Below are positions 31,545-39,621 of a stretch of 64,000 bases of DNA, one piece after another (position 1 is the first letter of the stretch; every line of letters starts with the position of its first letter). The position numbers and the translations under genes are program-made. The DNA lies in NCBI RefSeq assembly GCF_004364325.1, contig NZ_SOCP01000006.1:248001-312000 (forward strand), read 5' to 3'. The notes beneath the pieces were generated by a model that was given only the letters and a program-made list of their open reading frames with translations, was not told the DNA's origin and searched no databases. The stretch comes from Actinophytocola oryzae (GTDB lineage: Bacteria; Actinomycetota; Actinomycetes; Mycobacteriales; Pseudonocardiaceae).

Positions 31545-32696
31545 ATGGCAGATCTCCCAGTCCTGACCGACGGAGTGGTGACGCTCCGCGCACACCGGGT
31601 GTCCGATGTGGATGGCATCGTCGAGCAGTGCGTCGACCCGGACTCGGTCCGGTGGACCACGGTGCCGACCCCGTACGACCGGGAGCTGGCGAGGTCGTAC
31701 GTGACCGAGGAGGTCCCAGAAGGCTGGCGAACGGGCAGGGAGCTGAACTTCGCCATCGAGTCCGAGCACCCGGACGGCGAGCGAAGGTTCTCCGGCTCGA
31801 TCTCCCTGCGCCCGATGGGCGGCGGCCTGGCGGAAATCGCGTTCGGTCTGCACCCCGCGGTACGCGGCAACGGTGTGTGCAGCAGAGCGGTGAAACTGAT
31901 ACTGGACTGGGGTTTCCAGCGGGGCGACATCGAGGTCGTGCTGTGGTTGGCGCATGTCGGCAACTGGGGTTCCTGGCGGGTGGCCTGGGCAAACGGCTTT
32001 ACTTTCCACGGCACGATCAAGAAGCTGTTGTCCCAGCGAGGCGAACGTCACGACTGCTGGCAGGGGACGCTGCGCGCCGATGACTCCCGGGAACCCAAAC
32101 ACAAGTGGAACGTCCCACCGGTCCTGGAATCCGACCGGCTGCGCATGCGCCCCCACCGCGAAACCGACGCAACGAGGTACGCGGAGATCCTGAACGACGA
32201 GAGAAGCCGCCACTTCGGTGGCCGAAGCGTGTGGCTGAGCCAACTCCCGAACAAGGAGCACGGGATCCACCGGGCGAGGGAGGCCAACGCCAGAGGCGAC
32301 CGCTACGACTGGACCATAGCCGACCGGGAAACCGACGAGCTGATTGGCCAGATCCAGTTGTTCAATCTCGAGGGACTGGACGACACGATGGCTGGAATCG
32401 GTTATTCGATGCATCCGTCCCGCCGGGGACAGGGCGTGTTGACGGAGGCGCTGGGAATGCTGACGGAATGGGCATTCCGCGAAAAAGAAAAAGGCGGTCT
32501 GGGTCTACGGCGGCTGAAGCTGGGCACGGCCACAACGAACAAGGCGTCCCGCCACGCGGCGGAGTCGGCGGGCTTTCTGCACATCGCGACAGAACCGGAC
32601 GCCTTTCCCACGGGTGAGACGGGCTTCGAGGCGGAAGCGATTTACCACCGTCTGAACCCGGACTGGGTGGAGGTCAAGGAAACACCCCGATACTGA
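31545..32696 (+). CDS. Protein with two GNAT acetyltransferase domains
   Basis: 383 residues from the ATG at 31545. The first GNAT domain (about 5-185) has the acetyl-CoA loop HPAVRGNGVCSRAVKLI, and the second (about 200-375) has MHPSRRGQGVLTEALGML, each with the Arg/Gln-x-x-Gly-x-Gly/Ala phosphate-binding pattern. Both resemble RimJ/RimL-type domains that acetylate N-terminal or small-molecule amines. In the first domain the motif is RGNGV rather than RGxGxA/G, a mild deviation. A double-GNAT architecture is common in actinomycetes (Eis and MshD are other examples), but the substrate is unknown. The C-terminus overlaps the convergent small membrane gene by 23 bp. Confidence 0.9.
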   Translation: MADLPVLTDGVVTLRAHRVSDVDGIVEQCVDPDSVRWTTVPTPYDRELARSYVTEEVPEGWRTGRELNFAIESEHPDGERRFSGSISLRPMGGGLAEIAFGLHPAVRGNGVCSRAVKLILDWGFQRGDIEVVLWLAHVGNWGSWRVAWANGFTFHGTIKKLLSQRGERHDCWQGTLRADDSREPKHKWNVPPVLESDRLRMRPHRETDATRYAEILNDERSRHFGGRSVWLSQLPNKEHGIHRAREANARGDRYDWTIADRETDELIGQIQLFNLEGLDDTMAGIGYSMHPSRRGQGVLTEALGMLTEWAFREKEKGGLGLRRLKLGTATTNKASRHAAESAGFLHIATEPDAFPTGETGFEAEAIYHRLNPDWVEVKETPRY

Positions 32697-32955
32697 GCCC
32701 GGAACTCCAGAAGGCCAGCAGCACCCACCCGACCACCATCCCGGCCCCGAACCCACGGGCCGAGCGGCGCCCCCGAACGGCGAGCCAGGCCCCACCAAGC
32801 GCCGCGGCCCCCAGGAATAGCGGCGCACCCACCGGCACGACGAACAGCAGGACAGAGAACACCTCGAACCCCACGAGCACGAACGCCAGAACCCCGAACA
32901 ACCCGGCGATCACGACAGCGACACCGACATCGAAGCGAGTGGGCTCACCCTGCAC
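32674..32955 (-). CDS. Small two-to-three-helix membrane protein
   Basis: 93 residues from GTG. Three hydrophobic stretches are seen at about 11-30 (VAVVIAGLFGVLAFVLVGFE), 33-58 and 70-88, with a basic RGRRSARG loop between the last two. No known domain is recognised. The first base of the gene lies 37 bp from the first DnaA-box-like site of module copy 2. Its 3' end overlaps the double-GNAT gene by 23 bp in the opposite direction, which is unusual but seen elsewhere. The composition supports a real membrane protein. Confidence 0.6.
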   Translation of the reverse strand: MQGEPTRFDVGVAVVIAGLFGVLAFVLVGFEVFSVLLFVVPVGAPLFLGAAALGGAWLAVRGRRSARGFGAGMVVGWVLLAFWSSGLSIGVFP

Positions 32956-32991
32956 CGCAACCCCCGTCCCGTGACCAGCCCAAACCGCCAG

Positions 32992-33271
32992 CTATCCACA
33001 AGTTGTCCACAGCCCGACCGGCTTCCATGACACCCCAGCACCCGAAGCCCCGCGGCATCGCACGCAAACCAACGAACGCCAAGCGATACGCCAAGCACTG
33101 CAAAGCGTCCCTGGCGACGCTCACTCCACCGATGGCGTTCACTGGCAACGCCCCACGTTCCGAAGCTGTTCACCAGTGCATTTGCACGGGCGCGACAGTT
33201 GTCCACAGCCCATCCAGTTGTCCACAGTCAAGATCCACAACGCCAATCCCGTCACCCCTCACCACTAGAAT
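32992..33271 (+). promoter_or_regulatory. DnaA-box module, copy 2
   Basis: CTATCCACA (32992) and TTGTCCACA (33003) are 11 bp apart; TTGTCCACA (33199) and TTGTCCACA (33218) are 19 bp apart; a -10-like TAGAAT (33266-33271) starts 48 bp after the last box. All three spacings equal those of copy 1, and the 60 bp around the last box are similar in sequence in both copies. No coding gene follows within 500 bp on this strand. Confidence 0.65.
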
Positions 33272-33378
33272 GGAACACGGGGGTGGGCCCCGGACCTGCG
33301 AGGCGGAGGGCGGCACCTTACAAGGTATCCGGCGGCACCGTCACTGGCCGAGCCCGGCCTCGGATGCGGCGGCCTCGC

Positions 33379-33745
33379 GTGATGGGGACCGCCGCGACCG
33401 GGCACTGCGCGACGCAGACCGCCGCGACTGAGGCCGACGTCGGCGACACCTGGACCTTGTGGGGGAGGACCTCGCCGCCGTGTAGAAGGCCGGGGGCGGC
33501 ACTACACGACTGGGCACCGCCATGCGGTGGGGCACGCCACGGGAGCGGATGCCACCACACGACTGGCGTGTCGCCACGCGACAATGTCGCCCTGTGACTG
33601 GGCGCCGTCGCGTGACCGAGTACCGCCCCTTGTCGGGTGCCGTCACGTTACTGAATGCCATCACCTGGCATGGCGTCGCCGGATGTCGCCCGTGCCTGGG
33701 TGCCGCCTCATGACCGGGTGCCGCCGCGTGATCCGTGGTCACCTG
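33379..33745. repeat. Degenerate 18-bp tandem repeats in gene-free stretch
   Basis: From about 33504 the sequence can be cut into consecutive units of 17-19 bp: units begin at 33504, 33522, 33539, 33557, 33576, 33594, 33612, 33630, 33647, 33665, then 33710 and 33728. The consensus is roughly RTGACYGGGTGCCGCCGC. Weaker units extend back to about 33379. Open frames here give only Arg/His/Pro-rich repeats, so I regard the whole 33272-33824 stretch as non-coding. The identity between units is low, so the array is old. Confidence 0.55.
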
Positions 33746-33824
33746 GGCGGGCACGCCTTGGACTTCCCCGGTGCCCCGACCCCGACCGCGCACCGCCCCG
33801 CGATCGGGTGCCGCGCGGACCCCG

Positions 33825-34697
33825 TCAGAGTGCCTCGACCACCTTCCGGGTCGCCGCCACGATCAGTCGGTCGTCCGTCACGGCGTCCTTCACGCCGCGA
33901 GTGGACAGGATCGCGACCACGATCGGCGATCGGTTCGGTGGCCAGAGCACCGCGATGTCGTTCCGCGTGCCATAGCCCCCGGTCCCCGTCTTGTCGCCGA
34001 CCACCCACCCCGCCGGCACCCCCGCCCTGATCAGCGCATCCCCCGTCTCGTTGTTCCGCAGGAATTCCGTCAGCAACCCCCGGTCATCGGCGTCCAGGGC
34101 ATCACCCAGTACGTACGCCCGCAGATCACCAACCAGCGCCCTCGGCGTGCTCGTGTCCCGACCATCCCCGGGCACCGCATCGCTCAGCTCCGTCTCCACC
34201 CGGTCCATCTCCGTGACCTCGTCACCGAGCGCCCTCAGCTCCCGCTCAAGCCCCCCAGGCCCGCCCAACTCCCCGAAAATCAGGTTCGCCGCCGTGTTGT
34301 CACTGAACCGGATCGCCGCGTCCATCAGCTCCCGCAACGTCATCCCGTCCCCGACATGCTTCTCGCTCACCGGCGAGTTCGCGACCAGCTCCGCACTCGT
34401 GTACACCACCCGCCGCTCCAGGTCCGCCGCCGGGATCCGCGCCAGCAACGCACCCGACGCCAACGCCTTGAACGTCGAGCAGAACGCGAACCGCTCGTCC
34501 GCCCGGTGCTCCACCACCCGCCCGGACCCCGTGTCCACCGCGTACACCCCCAGCCGCGCGCCGAACGTCGCCTCGAGGTCGCCGAAGTCGACGGACGCCC
34601 TTGTCGGCCGCGGGGGAGACGGCGGTCGCCCTGGCGGCGCCTGACACGCGCCGACCAGCACCAGCACCAACGCGACCGCCACCCGCCGGAAAACCAT
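33825..34697 (-). CDS. blaL: Class A beta-lactamase, lipoprotein form
   Basis: 290 residues from the ATG at 34697, which has AAGGGG nine bases upstream; an ATG three codons earlier abuts that site. A lipoprotein signal peptide ends in the lipobox LVGAC. All class A residues are present: Ser70-x-x-Lys73 in CSTFK, Ser130-Asp-Asn in FSDNTAAN, Glu166 in ETELSDA, and Lys234-Thr-Gly in GDKTGTG. It hydrolyses penicillins and cephalosporins outside the membrane. The gene is divergent from a LysR regulator and a blaB-like gene, the layout known from Streptomyces cacaoi, so it is probably inducible. The longer open frame beyond 34706 is not coding. Confidence 0.95.
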   Translation of the reverse strand: MVFRRVAVALVLVLVGACQAPPGRPPSPPRPTRASVDFGDLEATFGARLGVYAVDTGSGRVVEHRADERFAFCSTFKALASGALLARIPAADLERRVVYTSAELVANSPVSEKHVGDGMTLRELMDAAIRFSDNTAANLIFGELGGPGGLERELRALGDEVTEMDRVETELSDAVPGDGRDTSTPRALVGDLRAYVLGDALDADDRGLLTEFLRNNETGDALIRAGVPAGWVVGDKTGTGGYGTRNDIAVLWPPNRSPIVVAILSTRGVKDAVTDDRLIVAATRKVVEAL

Positions 34698-34773
34698 CGT
34701 GCACATCCCCTTCGATCGACTGGGTGAGCCTCCCAACCGGGCTTCGATGCTGTCCAAGCCACAAAGACTTATA

Positions 34774-34794
34774 TCTATGTCGACTTGGCATAGA
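34774..34794. promoter_or_regulatory. LysR-type operator between bla and lysR genes
   Basis: TCTATG (34774-34779) and CATAGA (34789-34794) form a 21-bp T-N11-A type inverted repeat in the 106-bp divergent region. The downstream half contains TAGACT (34791-34796), a -10 seven bases before the GTG at 34804, so binding could autorepress the regulator. Confidence 0.7.
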
Positions 34795-34803
34795 CTCCAC
34801 CCC

Positions 34804-35679
34804 GTGGACGTTGTCGCGGCCTGTCGGGCCTTCGTGGCCGTCAGCGGGCACGGCAGCTTCACCGTCGGTGCCGCCGCCGCACGAATCCCGCAGTCCGTCG
34901 CCAGCCGTCGTGTCGCCGCCCTCGAGCAACACTTCGGCGCACGCCTCTTCGACCGGTCCTCACGCAGCGTCACGTTGACCCCGTTCGGGCGCGACATGCT
35001 CCCCTCCGCCCGTCGCCTCGTCGAGCTGGCCGAGACCATGGAGCACGACGCCGAGCGCGCGAAGCTCCGCCCCTTCCGGATGGCCGTCCCCGCCATCTGC
35101 GCCCAGCGCCCGCTCGCCCACCTGGTCGCCGAAGGCCGCCGCCACAGCCTGACCCTCGACCTGCACCCCGCAGGCCCCGCCGAACGTGCCGAACTCGTCC
35201 GCACCCTCGAAGTCCGCGCTGCCCTCGTCGCCGTGCCGGACGGGGAGGGGACCTGGCGGGTCCCGCTCGGCCTCGCCCAGCGGACCGAACCCCGCTCGGG
35301 CACCGTCTACCTCGAAACTCTCCGCGCGAGCCGCGCCCAACGGACCGCCCGACGGCGCCGCGTCTGGCTCCAGCCCGAGGACGACGTCCCCCACCTCCGT
35401 GACCAGATCACTCGGCTGGGTGATGCCGTCGGCCTGCGGCCGGCACAGATCGTGGTTGCGACCTCCCTGGTCGACGCCGCCGCCGAGGTGCTCGGCTCCA
35501 CCGATCTCCTGCTCTGCTCCCGCCGCCAGGCCGACGAGCTGGACCTCCACTGGCGGCCCGTCGGCGAGCTGCGGCTGGTCCGCGGCTACACGGTCGTGGC
35601 AGGCACCCGCGACGACGCCGAACGGATCCGCGCCCTGCCTCCCGCCGCGATCGCACACACCCTCGGGGAGGACGAGTGA
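34804..35679 (+). CDS. blaA: LysR-family regulator of beta-lactamase (BlaA-like)
   Basis: 291 residues from the GTG at 34804. An in-frame ATG at 34777 lies inside the operator palindrome, so it is rejected; TAGACT at 34791-34796 gives a probable leaderless transcript. The HTH is at 1-60 (VVAACRAFVAVSGHGSFTVG then RIPQSVASRRVAALEQHFGA), and the remainder resembles a LysR effector domain, shorter and more divergent than usual. BlaA of Streptomyces cacaoi activates blaL and needs BlaB. Here the gene overlaps the blaB-like gene by GTGA, so they are translated together. Confidence 0.9.
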   Translation: MDVVAACRAFVAVSGHGSFTVGAAAARIPQSVASRRVAALEQHFGARLFDRSSRSVTLTPFGRDMLPSARRLVELAETMEHDAERAKLRPFRMAVPAICAQRPLAHLVAEGRRHSLTLDLHPAGPAERAELVRTLEVRAALVAVPDGEGTWRVPLGLAQRTEPRSGTVYLETLRASRAQRTARRRRVWLQPEDDVPHLRDQITRLGDAVGLRPAQIVVATSLVDAAAEVLGSTDLLLCSRRQADELDLHWRPVGELRLVRGYTVVAGTRDDAERIRALPPAAIAHTLGEDE

Positions 35680-36593
35680 CCAGAATCCTGCGCGACATGC
35701 GGGACCTGCTCGACGAGGGCGGCCTGCGCGGCTCGTTCCTCGTCCGCGACCTCGACACCGGCGACGAGCTGGGCATCGACCCGGACGCCGAGTTCCCCAT
35801 CGCCTCGCTGGTCAAGCTGCCGCTCGCCATCGCGACCCTCGAACGTGTCGCCAGAGGAGAACTGGACGCCGCGGCCAGGATCGACGTCACCCCCGGCCGC
35901 GGCACCGCGCGAGGCCCGACCGGGCTGAGCAGGTTCCGCCACCCCGCCACGGTCGCCGTCGACGACCTCCTCTACCTGAGCACCGCGATCAGCGACAGCA
36001 CCGCCGCCGACGCGCTCTTCGCGATGACCCCACCCGCCGCGGTCGCCGCCGAGCTGCGCCGACTCGGCCACGACGGCATCGCGATCCGCCACCTCACCGG
36101 CGACCTCGCCCAGACCCCGGCCGAACGCCTCGCCCCGGCCGACGCCCACCTCGCCCACTCCCTCGCCATCAACGCGGCGACGGACGGCGACGGCCACCCG
36201 ATCGCCCAGCTCGACGTCAGCCGCGCCAACACCGGCTCGGCCAGGGCGTTCACCGACCTCCTGCAGGCACTGTGGCGCCCGTCCAAGATCCACCCGGACG
36301 CGGCGGCCCGCGTTCGCGAGCTGATGGCCGACAACCTGCTGCGCCAACGGCTCACGCCCGACTTCGCCGCCGACGCGTCCCGCTGGTCGTCCAAGACGGG
36401 CACGCTCCTCAACCTCCGCCACGAGGTGGGTGTCGTCGAGCACGCCGACGGCCAGGCGTTCGCGGTGGCCGCCCTGACCCAGTCACGCGTCCCGGCCGTC
36501 ACCCAGCCGGGTGCGGAGGCCCAGATGGCGCAGGTGGCACGCACGCTCCGTGACGAGCTGCGTGAACGGGGCAGACCCGGGCCTCGGCACTGA
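35676..36593 (+). CDS. blaB: Cytoplasmic serine beta-lactamase-like regulator (BlaB-like)
   Basis: 305 residues. The penicillin-recognising fold is suggested by Ser-x-x-Lys in IASLVKLPLAI, Ser-Asp-Ser in STAISDSTAADALF and Lys-Thr-Gly in WSSKTGTLLNL. The class A Glu166 motif (E-x-E-L-N) is absent, and no signal peptide is present, so the protein is probably cytosolic and not a beta-lactamase. BlaB of Streptomyces cacaoi has the same features and is required with BlaA for beta-lactamase induction. Its ligand is unknown; a muropeptide or beta-lactam-derived signal is an inference. The gene is coupled to blaA by a GTGA overlap. Confidence 0.88.
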   Translation: MTRILRDMRDLLDEGGLRGSFLVRDLDTGDELGIDPDAEFPIASLVKLPLAIATLERVARGELDAAARIDVTPGRGTARGPTGLSRFRHPATVAVDDLLYLSTAISDSTAADALFAMTPPAAVAAELRRLGHDGIAIRHLTGDLAQTPAERLAPADAHLAHSLAINAATDGDGHPIAQLDVSRANTGSARAFTDLLQALWRPSKIHPDAAARVRELMADNLLRQRLTPDFAADASRWSSKTGTLLNLRHEVGVVEHADGQAFAVAALTQSRVPAVTQPGAEAQMAQVARTLRDELRERGRPGPRH

Positions 36594-36622
36594 GCGCCGT
36601 CGGGCGTCGGTAGCGCTCGGCG

Positions 36623-37279
36623 TCAGGCCCGGGCCCTGACGCCGAGCACTGTCGGCGTCGGCGCGCCGCCCTCGGCGAACCGCTCCAACGTCAGGCCGGC
36701 GTCGAGGAACCCGTGCAGCAGCGACGGCAGCGCCCAGTGCGAGGCGCCGACCTTGTCGCGGATGCCCTGGTCGGTCCAGGAGTCCATGGTCCAGTGCGAG
36801 TCGAGGTAACCGGGTCGCACCACCACCGCGTCGGCGTCGCTCCGGTCGGCGAACCCGCCGCAGAAACACGGGTGCACCCCCACGTGCACGAACACCCCGC
36901 CGGGCCGGAGCACCCTGCCGACCTCCCGCAACACGGCCGGATAGTCGGGCATGTCGGTGTGCGCCATCACCGCGACGACGGCCGCCACGCTCCCGCCGCG
37001 CACCGGCAACCGCCCGGCGTCACCCAGCGCGACGGGCAGCCGTCCCCGCGCGCGTCCCAACATGCCGCGGGAGAGGTCGACCCCGACAGGCCGCCACCCG
37101 AGCCCACGTACGACGCCCGCCTTCGCGCCGGTGCCGCACCCGATCTCGAGGCACGACTCGTCACCTGTCCCCAGCAGCTCGCGCAGCACCCGCTCGACCC
37201 CGATCGGGTCGTCGAGCTGCGAGGCGAGGAACTCCTCGTCGTACCAGTCCGCGATCTCGTCGTACGCCGCAGTCGCCAT
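36623..37279 (-). CDS. Class I SAM-dependent methyltransferase
   Basis: 218 residues from the ATG at 37279 (MATAAYDEIADWYDEEF). Motif I is CLEIGCGTGAKAGVV, strand 2 ends in GVDLSRGML, and the post-I sequence is GDAGRLPVRGGSVAAVVAVM with a His-Thr-Asp pair. The start motif and AYDEIADWYD region are typical of UbiE/Methyltransf_11 proteins that act on small molecules. The substrate is unknown. It lies 52 bp after the arginine deiminase gene (same strand, downstream) and may share its transcript. Confidence 0.92.
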   Translation of the reverse strand: MATAAYDEIADWYDEEFLASQLDDPIGVERVLRELLGTGDESCLEIGCGTGAKAGVVRGLGWRPVGVDLSRGMLGRARGRLPVALGDAGRLPVRGGSVAAVVAVMAHTDMPDYPAVLREVGRVLRPGGVFVHVGVHPCFCGGFADRSDADAVVVRPGYLDSHWTMDSWTDQGIRDKVGASHWALPSLLHGFLDAGLTLERFAEGGAPTPTVLGVRARA

Positions 37280-37331
37280 GCCCCGATTGCACCCGCGGCA
37301 CACCCGTGAACGCCACGACTTCCGCCGAGGG

Positions 37332-38555
37332 CTAAAGCCGGGCGCGGGTGATCGGGCACGACATGCAGCGCGGCCCGCCGCGACCGCTGCCCAGCTCCGA
37401 ACCACTGATGCGCAGGACCTCGATGCCCGCCTCCTCCAGCCGCTCGTTGGTCTCGACGTTCCGCTCGTAGGCGACCACGACACCGGGTGCCACGGCGAGC
37501 GTGTTGTTGCCGTCGTCCCACTGCTCGCGTTCCGCGGTCACGGCGTCGAGGCCGGTGTCGATCACCCGCAGCCGGTCGATGCCCATGGCCGTCGCGGCCG
37601 CCTCCAGGAACGGGACCGGGCCCGCCACCCGCACGCCCTTGTCGTCGTCCGGCTGCAGGGGATAGGCGATCAGCGTGTCCCGCACCGCCGGGTACATCAC
37701 GACGGCGTCCCGGTCGACCATCGTGCAGACCGTGTCGAGGTGCATCGTCGCCCGGTCCTGCACGATCGGCACCGCCAGGACCGTGTGCGCGAGCCCGTCC
37801 TTGAACGCCGACCGCGCCAGCGACTCCGCACCGGCAGGCGTCGTCCGTTCCCCGACCCCGATCGCCAGCACGCCGGGCGCGAGCAGCAACACGTCGCCAC
37901 CCTCGACCGGCGCCGAGTGCGCGCCGTACGCGCGGCCCGCCGAGCGGAAGCGCGGGTGGTACGCGTAGATCAGGTCCAGCAGCGCCGTCTCCCGGTTGCG
38001 TGCCGGCATGGCGAGCGACGCGATCGCCACCCTGTCGCCGATCCACACCGAGGAGTCCCTGGTGAACAGCAGGTTCGGCAGCGGGTCGACCACGAAGTCG
38101 TGGGGGTGGTGCATCTTGCGCACGAGTGACGCACCCTCGGCGGCGGGCAGCTCCTCGAAGGTCATGCCGGTCATGAGCACGTCCGCGAGGGCGGCCGGGG
38201 CGAGCGTGGCGAGGTGCGAGCTCAACGCGTCGGCCAGCTCGTGCCCGACCCGCCGCCGGTCGACGGCGGTGTCGGCGGCGGCCATGTGCGCCCGCTCGTC
38301 GGTCAGGGCCGCGACCAGCACGTCCGCGAGCAGCAACACCTCGACCCCGCGTGACTGGAGCGTCGCGGCGAACGCGTCGTGCTCCGCCTGCGCCCGGTCG
38401 ACCCAGGGGATCGAGTCGAACAGCAGCTGGTCGTTGTTGCGCGGGGTGAGCCGTCGCAGCTCGTCGCCGGGACGGTGCAGCAGCACCGAACGCAACGGCC
38501 CGACCTCGCTCTCGACCCGGGGCTGTTCGTGAACTTCCAGATCAGGTGCGGTCAC
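37332..38555 (-). CDS. arcA: Arginine deiminase
   Basis: 407 residues from the GTG at 38555; homologues begin at VHEQPRVESEVGPLRSVLLH. It hydrolyses arginine to citrulline and ammonia in the cytoplasm. The family motifs are present: LHRPGDELRRLTP, FTRDSSVWIGDRV with the substrate-binding Asp, MHLDTVCTMVDRDAVVMYPA with the catalytic His, and the C-terminal GGPRCMSCPI with the catalytic Cys. No arcB or arcC is nearby, so this is not a complete deiminase pathway; ammonia or acid resistance is possible. TATTAC lies nine bases before the start codon. Confidence 0.95.
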   Translation of the reverse strand: MTAPDLEVHEQPRVESEVGPLRSVLLHRPGDELRRLTPRNNDQLLFDSIPWVDRAQAEHDAFAATLQSRGVEVLLLADVLVAALTDERAHMAAADTAVDRRRVGHELADALSSHLATLAPAALADVLMTGMTFEELPAAEGASLVRKMHHPHDFVVDPLPNLLFTRDSSVWIGDRVAIASLAMPARNRETALLDLIYAYHPRFRSAGRAYGAHSAPVEGGDVLLLAPGVLAIGVGERTTPAGAESLARSAFKDGLAHTVLAVPIVQDRATMHLDTVCTMVDRDAVVMYPAVRDTLIAYPLQPDDDKGVRVAGPVPFLEAAATAMGIDRLRVIDTGLDAVTAEREQWDDGNNTLAVAPGVVVAYERNVETNERLEEAGIEVLRISGSELGSGRGGPRCMSCPITRARL

Positions 38556-38615
38556 CCGGCGAGCGTAATAACCCGGTAAGTAGGTTGTCGCCTCCGCCTG
38601 CCCGAGGATTGACCC

Positions 38616-39131
38616 ATGCGACGACTGCTGCTCCGGGTTGGACTGCCCTTCGGACTCGCCGCGCTGGTTGCCGGGCTCCTCCTGTTCGAGCCCTGGCGCG
38701 CGTTCACCAGCAGCCGTCTGGACGAGCCGGTGCCGGTGGCGGCACCCGCGACGACCGAACCGAGCGAGACCACCACCACGCCGCCGGTGCCGGCCGTGCT
38801 CGCCGAGGGCGCGTTCGTGAGCCAGGAGCACGACACCTCCGGCACCGCCCGCGTCCTGGAGCTGCCCAACGGGTCACGGGTCCTGCGACTGGAGGCGTTC
38901 TCGACCTCCGACGGCCCGGACGTGCACGTCTGGCTCTCCGACGCGACCGCGGGCGGCGACTGGAACGCCTACGACGACGGCCGCTATGTCCCGCTCGGCG
39001 AGATCAAGGCCACGGACGGCAACCACAACTACGCGATCCCGGCCGACGCCGAACTCGCCGGCCTGCGCAGCGTGGTGATCTGGTGCGACCGCTTCAACGT
39101 CGCGTTCGGCTCCGCGCCGCTCGCTCTCTAG
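38616..39131 (+). CDS. Membrane-anchored DM13-domain protein
   Basis: 171 residues. An N-terminal membrane helix (about 6-25) is followed by a Pro/Thr-rich spacer (35-60) and a DM13 domain (about 62-168). The domain has GTARVLELPNGSRVLRLEAF, SDGPDVHVWLSD, and the C-terminal VIWCDRFNVAFGSAPL with the single conserved Cys. DM13 domains are thought to take part in electron transfer or redox at the cell surface. The start is set by ATG at 38616. It is divergent from the arginine deiminase gene and shares the CTAG stop with the next gene. Confidence 0.93.
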   Translation: MRRLLLRVGLPFGLAALVAGLLLFEPWRAFTSSRLDEPVPVAAPATTEPSETTTTPPVPAVLAEGAFVSQEHDTSGTARVLELPNGSRVLRLEAFSTSDGPDVHVWLSDATAGGDWNAYDDGRYVPLGEIKATDGNHNYAIPADAELAGLRSVVIWCDRFNVAFGSAPLAL

Positions 39132-39592
39132 GCCTGCTCGGGCGGGAAGCCGCCCGTGGCGACCGGACCCCAGCGTTCGACGGTGACGCGGATCAGGCAC
39201 TTGCCCTGCCTGCGCATCGCCTCGCGGTACTCGTCCCAGTCCGGGTGCTCGCCGGAGATCACCCGGAAGTACTCGACCAGCGGCTCGACGGCCTCCGGCA
39301 GGTCGAGCACCTCCGCGGTGCCGTCGACCTGGACGTACGCGTCGTTGAACTCGTCGGACAGCACCAGCACCGAGACCCGCGGGTCCCGGCGGGCGTTGCG
39401 GGCCTTCGCGCGCTGTGGGTACGTCGAGATCACGATTCGCCCGTCCGTGTCCAACCCGCACGTGACGGGGGAGATCTGCGGGCTGCCGTCGGCACGCCGG
39501 GTCACCAGCACGGCGTGGTGACGGTCGCGGACGAAGTCGTTCAGCGCTGCGCGGTCGACCTGGTCGGCCGTTGCGATCTTGGGCACGGACAT
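39128..39592 (-). CDS. PPOX-class flavin/F420-binding protein
   Basis: 154 residues from the ATG at 39592. It is a single split-barrel domain of the pyridoxamine 5'-phosphate oxidase-like family: RDRHHAVLVTRRADGSPQIS, then PVTCGLDTDGRIVISTYPQR and the conserved ARRDPRVSVLVL. The KARNARRDPRV segment suggests F420 binding as in actinobacterial Fdor-B proteins, but FMN cannot be ruled out. The C-terminal part ends with WGPVATGGFPPEQA. The stop codon shares CTAG with the convergent DM13 gene. It is divergent from the CPBP gene with 29 bp between starts. Confidence 0.9.
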   Translation of the reverse strand: MSVPKIATADQVDRAALNDFVRDRHHAVLVTRRADGSPQISPVTCGLDTDGRIVISTYPQRAKARNARRDPRVSVLVLSDEFNDAYVQVDGTAEVLDLPEAVEPLVEYFRVISGEHPDWDEYREAMRRQGKCLIRVTVERWGPVATGGFPPEQA

Positions 39593-39621
39593 CACCCTAC
39601 GTCGGCGGGTACGGTTCGGCC

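Noticed and set aside
33379..33745. CRISPR array
   Set aside because: Units are contiguous and degenerate, with no identical repeats and spacers of fixed size, and no cas gene is in the window.
33341..33793. 150-codon minus-strand open frame across the repeats
   Set aside because: The translation is a low-complexity Arg/His/Pro periodic sequence caused by the 18-bp units; no start site support or homologous domain is seen.
34706..35303. N-terminal extension of the beta-lactamase frame
   Set aside because: The frame stays open only because of high GC and overlaps the LysR gene on the other strand; the lipoprotein signal and ribosome site place the start at 34697.
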